Below are positions 16,920 to 25,953 of a DNA stretch of 34,074 nt, one piece after another. The notes beneath the pieces were generated by a model, which was not told the DNA's origin, did no database searches, and saw only the letters and a program-made list of their open reading frames with translations. Position 1 is the first letter of the stretch. The number at the start of each line of letters is the position of its first letter. The stretch is from NCBI GenBank assembly GCA_964591275.1, contig CAZQAE010000057.1, positions 1 to 34,074 on the forward strand, written 5' to 3'. This DNA is from G963674685 sp964591275 (lineage in GTDB: Bacteria > Lernaellota > Lernaellaia > JACKCT01). The position numbers and the translations under genes were made by a program.

Positions 16920-17599
16920 ACCGGGATAAAACCATGAAGGTCCTTGACATCGCCATCGTACTTTTCTTTTTGGCGTGCGTGGTATTGACCTATAGGTCAT
17001 GCAAGCCACCGGAGACGATAGAGACCAATAAAGACGGTCAGGACCTTGCGCTGCCGCCCACGCCCACCCCGACGCCGACTCCCCCGCCGGAGGATTTGAA
17101 TCCGGAGCGAACGCTCATTCTGTCGGCCATGTCTTTCTTTGAGGCGATTTCCAATGGCCGGCACGCTGACGCCGCCGCGATGTTCGCCGACGCCGAAAAA
17201 CAGATGAAATGGGAAACGAATCTCGGACGCGTGAAAAAATTCGGCAACCCCGTCGTGGCCTTCGAAATCGAAAAGGTCTTCGAGCGCAATTACTGCAAGG
17301 TTGATCTCAAGGATGAAACGAAGGCGCGCTGCGATTTTCCGATTCTGCTTCATCGAAAGGACGGAAACATCTCCACATGGGCGGCCATCGGAATGAACCT
17401 GGAGCTTGAAGCGGGGCAGTGGAAGATCATTTATTATCAGCAGGACGATCTGGACAAAGACGCCTACGACAAGCGCAAAGCCGAACAGGAACGGAAAAAA
17501 ATCGCGACTGAATTGGCCAGGCAAAAGCTTTCAACGCCAGATGACGATACAGAGGAAGCGGAGGCGACTCCCACGCCTCTCGTAGATTCGGGACCCTAA
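16916..17599 (+). CDS. Membrane-anchored protein with Pro/Thr linker and NTF2-like domain (unknown role)
   Basis: About 227 residues from the ATG at 16916, which overlaps the previous stop as ATGA; the ATG at 16934 is an alternative. An N-terminal membrane helix (IAIVLFFLACVVLTY) and a linker of repeated Thr-Pro (PPTPTPTPTPPP) precede a domain of about 120 residues. That domain has the helix then curved beta-sheet pattern of NTF2-like/DUF4878-type proteins (SAMSFFEAISNGRHADAAAM and AGQWKIIYYQQDD). A charged C-terminal helix and tail follow. Coupling to the PP2C-like protein suggests a common complex at the membrane. The domain assignment is by pattern only. Confidence 0.65.
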   Translation: MNRDKTMKVLDIAIVLFFLACVVLTYRSCKPPETIETNKDGQDLALPPTPTPTPTPPPEDLNPERTLILSAMSFFEAISNGRHADAAAMFADAEKQMKWETNLGRVKKFGNPVVAFEIEKVFERNYCKVDLKDETKARCDFPILLHRKDGNISTWAAIGMNLELEAGQWKIIYYQQDDLDKDAYDKRKAEQERKKIATELARQKLSTPDDDTEEAEATPTPLVDSGP

Positions 17600-17675
17600 T
17601 TTTCAAAGTGATTCGTGATCGGGATCAGGCTTGCCGCCCGCCGACCTCGCCATTCTGACGAAATATTATTTCGCC

Positions 17676-17704
17676 TTGACATCCGGGAGAACCGTTCTTA
17701 GGTT
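17676..17704 (+). promoter_or_regulatory. Candidate sigma-70 promoter of the ABC operon
   Basis: A perfect TTGACA (17676-17681), 17 bases of spacer and TAGGTT (17699-17704). It is 48 bases upstream of the ABC ATPase start, which has its own AGGGGA site. This is the best promoter-like sequence in the window. Confidence 0.5.
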
Positions 17705-17752
17705 TTGGACGGTCTCGTTTATCTTTAGCTGACCATTAAATCAGGGGAAATC

Positions 17753-18712
17753 ATGGTTGCGGCAAACGTGTCATCTCCATCGCAAACGACGGTTGTTGAA
17801 GTCAAAGGCCTGATGAAGAACTACGGTGAGCACCAGGCCGTCAAGGGCATCGATTTTCGTCTGCATTCCGGTGAAGTTCTTGGATTTCTTGGCCCGAACG
17901 GCGCCGGGAAGACCACGACGATGAGGATCATCACCGGCTATATCCCTCCGACCGAAGGCACGGTGACCGTCGGCGGTCTCGATGTCATGTCCGACAGCCT
18001 GAAAGTTCGGCGGAAAATCGGATACTTGCCCGAACATCCGCCCATCTACCTGGAGTTCACCGTCCGCGAAAACCTGGAATTCATCGCAAAACTGCGAAAG
18101 ATACCCCGCTCCGAGAGAGAAGGTCGAATTGAAAAGGCCATGGAGCGTTGCGGCCTGAAAAAGGTGAGCGATAGGATAGCAGGACATCTGTCCAAAGGGT
18201 TTCGCCAAAGAGTCGGTCTGGCCGGGGCGGTTATCCACGAACCGGAGGTTCTGATCCTGGACGAACCGACCATCGGTCTCGACCCCGTGCAAATCCAGGA
18301 AATCCGGAATCTTATTAAGGAATTGGGCAGAAAACATACCGTTTTGCTATCCACGCACATCCTGCCCGAAGTCGTTATGACCTGCGACCGCGTGATCATC
18401 ATCAACGGCGGGAAACTGGTCGCAGACGACACCATCGGCGAACTGTCCCGGAAATTCGGAGGCGACCGGAAATTGTCGCTGCGGCTTGACAGCCCGGGGC
18501 CGGGCGTCGCCGAAAGGTTGAATACCATCGACGGCGTCATGGGCGTCGCGCCGACTCAGACTCCCGGCGGATACAAACTGACCGTATCGGAAGGAAAGCG
18601 CGTCGCCGATGATGTGGCCCGCGTGGTAATCGATTCCGGCTGGGGATTGATAGAAATCAGCGATGAAGTCCCTTCCCTGGAAGAAGTCTTTGTTCAATTG
18701 ACGAGCAGCTAA
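17753..18712 (+). CDS. ABC transporter ATP-binding protein, GldA-like
   Basis: The ATPase subunit has 319 residues. Walker A is GPNGAGKTT (47-55), and the Q-loop region YLPEHPPIY (91-99) is in the form typical of the GldA/ABC-2 exporter group. The signature is LSKGFRQR (146-153), Walker B VLILDEP (166-172) and the switch His 201 (STH). The last ~90 residues form the extra C-terminal domain seen in this subfamily. It powers export or extrusion by the permease encoded next. In Bacteroidota the homologous set is tied to gliding; in other phyla the substrate is unknown. AGGGGA precedes the ATG. It is first gene of a four-gene operon. Confidence 0.93.
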   Translation: MVAANVSSPSQTTVVEVKGLMKNYGEHQAVKGIDFRLHSGEVLGFLGPNGAGKTTTMRIITGYIPPTEGTVTVGGLDVMSDSLKVRRKIGYLPEHPPIYLEFTVRENLEFIAKLRKIPRSEREGRIEKAMERCGLKKVSDRIAGHLSKGFRQRVGLAGAVIHEPEVLILDEPTIGLDPVQIQEIRNLIKELGRKHTVLLSTHILPEVVMTCDRVIIINGGKLVADDTIGELSRKFGGDRKLSLRLDSPGPGVAERLNTIDGVMGVAPTQTPGGYKLTVSEGKRVADDVARVVIDSGWGLIEISDEVPSLEEVFVQLTSS

Positions 18713-18732
18713 GCCTAAGTGAGGGAGACGCC

Positions 18733-19503
18733 TTGCATATACTGACCATTTGGCAAAAGGAATTGAAGCAGTTTTTCCTGTCGCCCATCGCGTACGTGAT
18801 CCTTGTCGTATTTGTTACGCTGGCGGGGCTATTTTACTTTGATCTGTTCACGTACTTCGTTCAGATTCAGGCGCAGTACCAGAACTACCAGAATCCGATG
18901 GCCATGCAGCAACTCAATGTCAACGACATGATCATCACGCCCCTATTTCACAACCTGAGCGTTCTGCTTCTTCTGATCATCCCGCTGGTGACCATGCGGC
19001 TCTACGCCGAGGAGAGAAGAAGCGGCACCGATGAAATCCTGCTGACCAGCCCCGTGTCCGAATCGTCTATCGTCTGGGGAAAATTTCTGGGCGCGATCTC
19101 GTTTTATCTTGTTGCTCTTGTGCTCACCGCGCAGTTTCCGCTGATCCTGTTCAAATACGGCAACCCCGACGTCGGCAAATTATTGACCGGCTATGCGGGG
19201 CTTTTCCTCATGGGAGCGTCGTTTATTGCTTTTGGCCTGTTCACCAGCACCCTGGCGAAAACGCAGACGCAAGCCGCTATCTGGTCCTTTTTTATGCTTT
19301 TGATCCTTTGGATCATCGGGTGGCTGGCCGAGTCGGTCACTGGCATCGCCGGCGCCTTTCTCAAGCACGCGGCCATCATGACGCACTTTGGAAATTTTGC
19401 GCAGGGCATCATTACCGTCGGCGATCTCGTGTATTTCGGGACCTTCATCTTTCTATTCATTTTCCTGGCCACGCGAGTTGTTGAAAGCTCACGCTGGAGG
19501 TAG
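18733..19503 (+). CDS. ABC-2 type permease, GldF-like
   Basis: An integral membrane protein of 256 residues with six hydrophobic segments. The central YAEERRSGTDEILLTSPVS motif is characteristic of ABC-2 exporter permeases, where this cytoplasmic loop contacts the ATPase. The start is TTG 18733 behind GAGGGAG, 20 bases after the ATPase stop. It forms the channel with the preceding ATPase. Confidence 0.92.
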   Translation: MHILTIWQKELKQFFLSPIAYVILVVFVTLAGLFYFDLFTYFVQIQAQYQNYQNPMAMQQLNVNDMIITPLFHNLSVLLLLIIPLVTMRLYAEERRSGTDEILLTSPVSESSIVWGKFLGAISFYLVALVLTAQFPLILFKYGNPDVGKLLTGYAGLFLMGASFIAFGLFTSTLAKTQTQAAIWSFFMLLILWIIGWLAESVTGIAGAFLKHAAIMTHFGNFAQGIITVGDLVYFGTFIFLFIFLATRVVESSRWR

Positions 19504-19508
19504 GCGTT

Positions 19509-21110
19509 ATGAAATCCATCGCATCGGTTTTTAAATACCAAGGCTTGCTGCTGACGCTGATTGCGCTGATGTCGTTGTTTTTGGCGACGGATATGCTGCT
19601 GCGCTTTTGGTACCTCCTCCTGTGCGGACCGCTTCTTCTGATCGTCGGCCTGGCCATGGACCTGGGCGGCGTCAGCGCCGTGCTCAAGAGACGAACAACA
19701 AAATTCGGCGCAGGCGCCATTGTTTTCACGATTATCGTGGCGGCCATCATCGTATTCGCCAACGTCATTGCAGCCGGATATGAGAAAAGCTGGGACGGAA
19801 CTTCCGCTGGGGTCAACACGCTTTCCGATCAGACTGTAAAAATCCTTACGAGTGTTGAAAATCCCATCCGCGTGACCGGCTTTATCCCCGCCGGGGAAGA
19901 AAGTGAATTTAAAAAACTGCTCGAACGATACCTCCAGGCGGCGCCGGAGGGAATGTTCGCCTGGGAAGTTGTTGACCCGGACAGGAATCCCGAGCGTCTC
20001 CAAAACCATAATGTCACGCAGCGCGGCGCCATCGTCGTGGAATCCGGCGGGCGAAACAATATCATCATGGCGCAGACCGAGGATGCTCTGACGCAATCGA
20101 TCCTCAAAGTCACGCAGTCCAAAACGGGACCCGTGTGTTTCGTAGCCGGTCACGGCGAAGCGGGTGTTTTAGACAGCGAGGAAGCCGGAGCGGGGCTTCT
20201 CAAACGCCTTTTGGAAAATGAAAACCACGATGTTCAGGAAATCGTGCTGGCGGGAAGCATCGTGCCCAAGGAGTGCGGATGCGTGATCGTGGCCGGTCCC
20301 GACCGGGCTTTGGGCGAATTGGAAGTCCAAGCTTTGCAGGCATGGGTCGCCGCCGGTGGCGCGATGATGTTTTTGTCTGAACCAAAAGTGGAAACCGGGC
20401 TGGAAACCTGGATGGCGTCTTACGGCGTGACATTCAACGACGATGTGCTTGTCGAGCCGCAGGAGACCCTCTTTTTCGGAAGCCAGATCGGCGTTGCGCC
20501 GGTTGTAAGCAATTATCCTCATCACGAGATCACCAAAGATTTGGACCAACCAACGATTTTCCAGATGGCGCGCAGTATTCAAGTCAACCAGGATGCAGGG
20601 CCGCAGGCCATGGCGACCGCGCTCCTTCAAACCAGCGACCAGTCCTGGGGTGAGTTGAACGTACAGAAGCTTTTGGATGAGGGAATTGTCGAAAAGGGAG
20701 CGGACGACTTAATCGGTCCTTTGGTTTTGGGAGCGGCCATTGAGGTGACGACGACGACGCCTGCGGATTTGGCGGAGGCCAAAGACGACGACACGGCCAC
20801 ATCGCCGGAAAACAAGGTCGATTCCGTTATCCAAAGCCGGATCGTCGTCGTCGGGGACTCCACTTTCGCCCGAAACGGCATGCTCGGACAGCTTTATAAC
20901 GCCAACCTCGTGCTCAACAGCATTGCCTGGCTGACCGGCAAAGAAGAAATCATTTCCATTCGTCCCAACGAATTCGCGCCATCCTCGATTTTCCTGAGCG
21001 CACAGGATCGGGCTGCGGTCTTTTTCATCTCCGTCGTTTTCATTCCCATGCTCGTGTCCATGTTCGGCATCGGCGTCATTATATCGAGAAATCGCCGGAG
21101 CAACGCATGA
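19509..21110 (+). CDS. GldG-like auxiliary ABC transport protein
   Basis: The product has 533 residues. Three N-terminal membrane helices (to about residue 85) are followed by a large extracytoplasmic domain. That domain contains TLSDQTVKILTSVENPIRV, GPVCFVAGHGEAG and PKECGCVIVAGPDRALGELE, as in the ABC-transporter auxiliary (GldG/intraflagellar-transport-like) family, and a C-terminal membrane helix (FFISVVFIPMLVSMFGIGV) closes the chain. GGAGGT overlapping the previous stop is its ribosome site. The stop overlaps the next ATG by four bases (ATGA). Confidence 0.9.
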   Translation: MKSIASVFKYQGLLLTLIALMSLFLATDMLLRFWYLLLCGPLLLIVGLAMDLGGVSAVLKRRTTKFGAGAIVFTIIVAAIIVFANVIAAGYEKSWDGTSAGVNTLSDQTVKILTSVENPIRVTGFIPAGEESEFKKLLERYLQAAPEGMFAWEVVDPDRNPERLQNHNVTQRGAIVVESGGRNNIIMAQTEDALTQSILKVTQSKTGPVCFVAGHGEAGVLDSEEAGAGLLKRLLENENHDVQEIVLAGSIVPKECGCVIVAGPDRALGELEVQALQAWVAAGGAMMFLSEPKVETGLETWMASYGVTFNDDVLVEPQETLFFGSQIGVAPVVSNYPHHEITKDLDQPTIFQMARSIQVNQDAGPQAMATALLQTSDQSWGELNVQKLLDEGIVEKGADDLIGPLVLGAAIEVTTTTPADLAEAKDDDTATSPENKVDSVIQSRIVVVGDSTFARNGMLGQLYNANLVLNSIAWLTGKEEIISIRPNEFAPSSIFLSAQDRAAVFFISVVFIPMLVSMFGIGVIISRNRRSNA

Positions 21111-22555
21111 GCATCAAAAAGATCCTTGCCGCCCTGATAATTCTGGCGGTCTTTGCCGGGGTTTATTATCTTTACGAAAAGCCCCGGATAGAACGTGAAG
21201 CTAAGGAAAAGGACGCAAAAGGCCATGCGCTCGCCGTCCAGTGGGATGATTTGGAGAAAATCGCCATGAGCGCGAGCGGCATTGAAATCGTCTTGAGCAA
21301 AATCGACGGGCAAGAAGATCGCTGGGAGGTTCTACAACCCTATCAGGATGATGCCGACAAATTCGCCGTTCAGGGCGTTATCTCGAAATTCAGGACCACC
21401 AAGCCCGAGCGCATCATTGATGACCCAAAAGAAGATTTGTCGGATTACGGGCTGGTGGGTTCCACGAATCACATCACATTTACATCGGCGGGGGTCGCCG
21501 AAACCTTGACTTTCGGCGCAAATCATCGAATCGGCGATACCATCTATGCGAAAAGCGATGCTTCGCCCAGGGTCTATGTGTTTTCCAATTCGCTGAAATC
21601 CGTGCTGTTTGAGCCGGCCTCCAAACTGCGCGACAAGGAGATCATTCCATCGACCTTCGACCGAGAGCCTGTGAAAGTATCGTTTTCGCGTAAGGGCCAG
21701 GTCGTTTACACCTTGGAAAAAGAGCCACAGAAAAAGCAGCTCGATGACGACTCGGACCCGGAAGTGACCGAAGATTCAGGGGAGTGGAAGCTTGTCGAAC
21801 CGGCTCCCTGGTGGAGAACCGACGGCGAGGCGGTGGATGAGATCATGCAGGCCGTGCGCGGACTGCGCGTGAAAACGGTTCTTTCCCAACATATTGAAAA
21901 CCCGGCTGAATACGGTCTTGGCGAAAGCAAGGCGGTTTTCAGCATTTCATACGCGGACGGCAAGGAACCGGAATCGATCGACATCGCTATCGGCGCAAAT
22001 ACCTCGGAAAATGACTATTACGCCATTCCGCCCAAGGGTTATTTGTGCTCCATTCCCGGACATGCCGTCAAAAAAATCTTGTTGTCTTCAAACGATCTCA
22101 AGGACAAAAGCCTTGTGAATTTCAATGTTCCGGACGTTTTGAATTGGGTATTGCGCTTTAAAGATAAAACGATTAACGTTTTGCGCCCTTCGGATGGGGA
22201 CTTTGGGGCCGAAGGCGTCGGACCTTTGGATCAAGAGAAAGTCCTCGGCGCCTTACGGCGTCTCGTGGATGTGGAAGGCAGGCGATTTTTGAGTTCTTCG
22301 GAACTTGTCATCGCCGAAGATGCCCTGAGGTCTTACGACCTTCGTCTTGAAATGAATGGCGCGGATGGGGCACTCGTCGCCTGGATCGAGGCGGCCAAAG
22401 CGAAAACGGCGCAAGACGGGCCGGAGATTGTCGTCGGAAAAGGAAACGTTGCCGACGGCGTTTTTGAAATGGATCCGGCGATACTCGAAGCTTGGCCTGA
22501 GTCCATTGACGACTGGCTCGCCCGTGAGCCTGAAAAATCCGGTTCCCCTGAGTGA
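21107..22555 (+). CDS. DUF4340-domain protein
   Basis: The product has 482 residues, with a single N-terminal membrane helix (residues ~5-22) and a periplasmic region containing two similar DUF4340-type repeats. Each has the pattern of WEVLQPY/WKLVEPAPW, a helical linker, then YGLVG/YGLGE, a beta segment and IGD/IGANT. DUF4340 proteins are regular partners of GldA/F/G-like exporters and presumably present or hold the substrate outside the membrane (inference). It is translationally coupled to the GldG-like gene. Confidence 0.9.
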   Translation: MSIKKILAALIILAVFAGVYYLYEKPRIEREAKEKDAKGHALAVQWDDLEKIAMSASGIEIVLSKIDGQEDRWEVLQPYQDDADKFAVQGVISKFRTTKPERIIDDPKEDLSDYGLVGSTNHITFTSAGVAETLTFGANHRIGDTIYAKSDASPRVYVFSNSLKSVLFEPASKLRDKEIIPSTFDREPVKVSFSRKGQVVYTLEKEPQKKQLDDDSDPEVTEDSGEWKLVEPAPWWRTDGEAVDEIMQAVRGLRVKTVLSQHIENPAEYGLGESKAVFSISYADGKEPESIDIAIGANTSENDYYAIPPKGYLCSIPGHAVKKILLSSNDLKDKSLVNFNVPDVLNWVLRFKDKTINVLRPSDGDFGAEGVGPLDQEKVLGALRRLVDVEGRRFLSSSELVIAEDALRSYDLRLEMNGADGALVAWIEAAKAKTAQDGPEIVVGKGNVADGVFEMDPAILEAWPESIDDWLAREPEKSGSPE

Positions 22556-22616
22556 AGCGGACTAGAGCATAAAGAATTTTCCCCATCCAACGGGAAATCT
22601 ATAAAGGAGAACGTAC

Positions 22617-22838
22617 ATGGCCAGAATCACCGTTGAGGATTGCATCGAAAAAGTGGACAACCGTTTTCAGCTTGTTCTCCTGTCTGCCCGACGGACGCGG
22701 CAGCTCATGCGCGGCAGCAAAGTCCTCATCGAATCCGACGGCAACAAGGATATCGTCAATTCACTGCGGGAAATCGCTGCGAGTAAAGTCAAGGTGATCA
22801 AGCCCGAACCCCAACCGGAAGACGATCAACAAGAGTAG
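22617..22838 (+). CDS. rpoZ: RNA polymerase omega subunit
   Basis: The product has 73 residues, a normal size. MARITVEDCIEKVDNRF, LVLLSARRTRQL and VNSLREIAA are the conserved parts of the omega subunit, which aids beta-prime folding and core assembly. AAAGGAG lies seven bases before the ATG. The Asp/Glu-rich C-terminus is usual. It stands in the same direction as the following small gene and dnaJ. Confidence 0.96.
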   Translation: MARITVEDCIEKVDNRFQLVLLSARRTRQLMRGSKVLIESDGNKDIVNSLREIAASKVKVIKPEPQPEDDQQE

Positions 22839-22878
22839 CCACTGAAAGAAGCTTGCATTTAATGCTTAGGGAGTTTTC

Positions 22879-23115
22879 ATGAGCATCAGCAGAAGGCCCG
22901 AACAGATTTTCGATACGCGATTGTTGGACAGAAACAGGGACAGAGGGCTGTACGACGACAAAGATTATAAGAAGTGGATCAAGGGACTTCCCGACATGAA
23001 GGGAAATGCTGACTATATTGCCGCCGTTGATATTTTTGACGAGGCAAAGGCGCTTGCGGAAGCTTCCGAACAAAGCGACGAAGAGCAGGCGGTCAGCTCG
23101 GACGACGAAGTTTAA
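22879..23115 (+). CDS. Small hypothetical acidic protein
   Basis: The product has 78 residues, with AGGGAG five bases before the ATG, so translation is likely. It is charged, without a signal or membrane helix: the basic N-terminal half holds RRPEQIFDTRLLDRNRDRG, the C-terminal third is acidic and helical (DEAKALAEASEQSDEEQ). It lies between rpoZ and dnaJ, which may suggest a housekeeping association. No family is recognised. Confidence 0.65.
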   Translation: MSISRRPEQIFDTRLLDRNRDRGLYDDKDYKKWIKGLPDMKGNADYIAAVDIFDEAKALAEASEQSDEEQAVSSDDEV

Positions 23116-23133
23116 AGAACAACAAATACTGAT

Positions 23134-23156
23134 GCAATAACACCCCTCCTTATTGC
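23134..23156. promoter_or_regulatory. Inverted repeat GCAATAA-N9-TTATTGC before dnaJ
   Basis: A perfect 7-bp dyad with a 9-base spacer lies 22 bases before the dnaJ start. The 9-base spacer recalls the geometry of the HrcA/CIRCE operator, but the arms do not match the CIRCE consensus. It could be a heat-shock operator, an mRNA hairpin or a weak terminator of the upstream gene. Confidence 0.35.
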
Positions 23157-23177
23157 TTTGCTCGCGGTATTACACGC

Positions 23178-24302
23178 ATGACCACAACAAAAGATTATTA
23201 TGAAATTCTCGGCGTAGCACGCGGCGCTGACGCAGCGGAAATAAAAAAAGCCTATCGCCAACAGGCCATGAAAGACCACCCTGACAAAAATCCGGGCGAC
23301 GCCGAAGCGGAACAGCGTTTCAAGGAGGCGTCGGAAGCTTATCAGGTTCTGTCGGACCCGCAGAAGCGTGAGACCTATAATCGCCTCGGACATGAGGGTC
23401 TTCGCGGAGCAGGCTATCAGGGTTTCAACGATTTCGGCGATGTTTTCTCCTCAATGGGCTCCATTTTCGAAGAGATATTCGGTATGGGCACAGGGCGTCG
23501 CGGCGGGCGTCGCGGCGGCGCGCAACGAGGAGACGACGTTCGTTATGATATGGAAATCCCTTTCGAGGAAGCCGCTTTCGGCTCAACGAAACAACTCGAC
23601 GTTCCGCGCCGGGCTTCTTGCCTGACTTGCAAGGGTACAGGGGTGGCCTCGGGCTCCAAACCCGTTGTCTGTCCCCTCTGCCAGGGTGCGGGGCAGGTTC
23701 GCCAGACGCAAGGATTCTTCTCCATATCCAGCACATGCCGTAACTGCGGAGGCGCTGGGAAAATCATAAAAAATCCCTGCAAGGATTGCTCGGGCACCGG
23801 TCGCGTCGTGGAAAAAGCTCAGGTTTCAGTCCGGATTCCCGCCGGCGTCCAGGACGGCATGAGATTGCGCGTCAGCGGAAAAGGCGAAGACGGCGCCGGG
23901 GGAGGCCCGGCAGGAGATCTTTATGTGTTCATCCACGTCACGCCCCATGAAATCTTTCAGCGCCATGAGAACGATGTTGTCGTGGATGTACCGGTGATGT
24001 TTCATGAGGCGGTGTTGGGCGCGAAAATAGTGGTCCCGACGCTGGACGGCGAGGTGCCGCTCAGCGTGCCCGCCGGTTCACAGCATGAAGATATTTTGCG
24101 ACTTCGCGGCAAGGGCGTTCCCAGGTTGCAGGGCTACGGGCGCGGAGATCAGGTCTGCATCCTCCGATTGAAAGTTCCAAAAAAACTGGGCAAAAAACAA
24201 AAGGAACTGCTCAAGGAATTCGGCGAACTCGAGTCCGGAAAAAAGGGCGAGAATTTTTCCAACCTGATGGACCGAATCAAACACTTCGCTTCCGGCGAAT
24301 AA
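23178..24302 (+). CDS. dnaJ: Chaperone DnaJ (Hsp40)
   Basis: The product has 374 residues, full type-I DnaJ. The J domain is residues 4-70 with the HPD motif at 34-36, which stimulates DnaK ATPase. A Gly/Phe-Arg-rich linker covers about 71-120. The zinc domain has four CxxCxGxG-type motifs (Cys 148/151, 165/168, 187/190, 201/204) and two C-terminal beta domains bind unfolded substrate. It works with DnaK and GrpE in the cytoplasm. The ribosome site is weak; the dyad just upstream may regulate it. Confidence 0.97.
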   Translation: MTTTKDYYEILGVARGADAAEIKKAYRQQAMKDHPDKNPGDAEAEQRFKEASEAYQVLSDPQKRETYNRLGHEGLRGAGYQGFNDFGDVFSSMGSIFEEIFGMGTGRRGGRRGGAQRGDDVRYDMEIPFEEAAFGSTKQLDVPRRASCLTCKGTGVASGSKPVVCPLCQGAGQVRQTQGFFSISSTCRNCGGAGKIIKNPCKDCSGTGRVVEKAQVSVRIPAGVQDGMRLRVSGKGEDGAGGGPAGDLYVFIHVTPHEIFQRHENDVVVDVPVMFHEAVLGAKIVVPTLDGEVPLSVPAGSQHEDILRLRGKGVPRLQGYGRGDQVCILRLKVPKKLGKKQKELLKEFGELESGKKGENFSNLMDRIKHFASGE

Positions 24303-24345
24303 TACCAAATTGAGAATTTAGAAGTCAGAAACTGGGAGCAGCTTT

Positions 24346-24555
24346 GCGGCCCATTGCAGCATTTTGCCGATCACGCGCGAAATGGCGCAATGGACCGGCG
24401 AGCGTCGCGGGCAATTTAAAGCCGGGGGCAAATCACGCACGCAAGCCGACATGCTCATCGCGGCCACGGCTGCGCTTCATGGATTGACGCTGGTCACGAG
24501 AAATTACCGCGATTTTGAAGAGTGCGGCGTCGCGTTCCTCAATCCCTTTCGCTGA
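24346..24555 (+). pseudogene. VapC-type PIN toxin, C-terminal remnant
   Basis: The frame encodes ILPITREMAQWTGERR, SRTQADMLIAATAALHGLTL and VTRNYRDFEECG, then LNPF. This is the C-terminal half of a PIN-domain ribonuclease, including the acidic residues of ADMLIAA and RDFE. The N-terminal half with the first catalytic Asp is missing: upstream the frame meets TAG at 24319-24321 within a short AATTTAGAAGTCAGAAA repeat-like stretch. There is no antitoxin gene beside it. It is a dead remnant unless a TTG at 24364 is used. Confidence 0.7.
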
Positions 24556-24560
24556 TATTT

Positions 24561-25682
24561 CTAATCCTCAAAGGAAAAATGATATTGGGAGAGACCCAGT
24601 TCATCGCGCATAGTTAACAATTGCCCCTGCAGCGTTTTGTTAACCGGAGCGCCCTTGTCTTTGCGATCATTCCAGGCGACCCATTCCTTTTCGCCCGCGG
24701 TGTAGATGCGCTCGGCACCGGGGGCTTTTTCGGAAGCGCGTAGCTGGCGACAGATCTCCCCGGCGATATTTTTGAAGCGGTCAACTTCGATGAAGTGGGA
24801 GATATCAATGGCGATGAAAAATTGCCCCAGCTTGTAGAAGGTGCGGTCGCCGTTTTCGTCCCATCCCAGCAGGCCCTTGAGGAATGCGCCGTCCTGCAGC
24901 GCCGACGAGAGGATCTCCACGATCGTGGCGAATCCGTAGCCCTTGTAGCCGCCGGTCATCTCGCCCAGGCCGCCCAGGGGCGTGAGCGCCGCCTGCCCTT
25001 TGACCAGGTCGATCAGGACCTGCTTGGTGTCCGTCCGGTATTTGCCGTCGCGACCAATGACCCATCCTTCAGGCATTTCCTTGCCGGCCCTGTCGTAAAC
25101 CTCGATTTTGCCCCTTTGGGACACGGACGTAGCGCAGTCCAGCGTGAAGGGAAATTCCTCGTCGGTGGGAATTCCGAAGACCAGGGGATTGGTGCCGAGC
25201 ATATTCTCCACACCGAATGTCGGCGCTATGGAGGGCCGGGCGTTTGTGCCCGTAATGCCGATCATGCCCTGCTCGATGGCCATCAGCGGATAATACGCGC
25301 AGAAGCCGTAATGCGTGGAATTGCGTATGACGGTCATGCCGAGGCCGCACGTTTTCGCCTTGTCCATGGCCATCTGCATGGCGCGCTTGGAGGCCACCAT
25401 GCCCATACCGTGGTGCGCGTCGATGACGGCGGTGCCGGGAGTTTCCTTGACGATCTCAAATTCAGTTTTGGGAAATTGGATGCCGGCCTTGATGCGGTCG
25501 TAATAGATGGTTTTCAGACGGCCCACGCCGTGGGAGTCGATGCCGCGTTTGTCGGACATGATCAGTACATCGGCGCAGGTTTTGGCGTCCTCTTCGGACA
25601 CGTCCAAGCCCTTGAACACGTCGATCATGAAGTTTTCGAGCAGATCAAAGGGAACCCATACGGCATTATCAACGGCGGACAT
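24561..25682 (-). CDS. Ldh-family (type 2 malate/L-lactate) NAD(P)-dependent dehydrogenase
   Basis: The product has 373 residues, normal for the family, which oxidises 2-hydroxyacids such as malate, L-lactate, ureidoglycolate or sulfolactate with NAD(P). Conserved motifs include SDKRGIDSHGVGRL near the N-terminus, NSTHYGFCAYY, TGTNARPSIAPTFG, MLGTNPLVFGIP and GGYKGYGFA, with the catalytic His in SHGVGRL or THYG. The start has an excellent site (AAAGGAG, seven bases before the ATG). It is convergent with the PIN remnant and stands alone. The exact substrate cannot be assigned from sequence. Confidence 0.93.
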   Translation of the reverse strand: MSAVDNAVWVPFDLLENFMIDVFKGLDVSEEDAKTCADVLIMSDKRGIDSHGVGRLKTIYYDRIKAGIQFPKTEFEIVKETPGTAVIDAHHGMGMVASKRAMQMAMDKAKTCGLGMTVIRNSTHYGFCAYYPLMAIEQGMIGITGTNARPSIAPTFGVENMLGTNPLVFGIPTDEEFPFTLDCATSVSQRGKIEVYDRAGKEMPEGWVIGRDGKYRTDTKQVLIDLVKGQAALTPLGGLGEMTGGYKGYGFATIVEILSSALQDGAFLKGLLGWDENGDRTFYKLGQFFIAIDISHFIEVDRFKNIAGEICRQLRASEKAPGAERIYTAGEKEWVAWNDRKDKGAPVNKTLQGQLLTMRDELGLSQYHFSFED

Positions 25683-25953
25683 CGTTGCACTCCTTTATTC
25701 TTTTGTACTTAAAAAAACCCAAACACGGGCTGTTCCTTCCCCCGAAAGAACTGAGTCAAAATTTACTCCCCGCGCCGCGTAATTGCAACTGCTGAATAAT
25801 AATTAATTCGCAATATGTAAGGAGCATTCCCTGCTTTTGAGCATGCCTGCGGCGCCTTCGGCTCTGAGACCAAGGCTCGAAGAGAGCGAAGTCGAAGGGA
25901 CCCCGCGATTGCGGCTAGATCACAAAGCTCTCATCTATTTGAATTTTAAAATC
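25683..25953. other. Intergenic region upstream of the dehydrogenase and beyond the NACHT gene
   Basis: It holds the ribosome site of the dehydrogenase, an A+T-rich stretch near 25795-25815 and an imperfect palindromic stretch near 25845-25910. No gene is seen. It marks the left border of the retroelement region. Confidence 0.5.

Noticed and set aside
19191..20153. Minus-strand frame of 320 codons opposite the ABC operon
   Set aside because: Composition is antisense-like and it spans the junction of two well-supported genes on the other strand.
24795..25712. Long plus-strand frame opposite the dehydrogenase
   Set aside because: Antisense shadow of a well-conserved Ldh-family gene with the usual codon bias effect.
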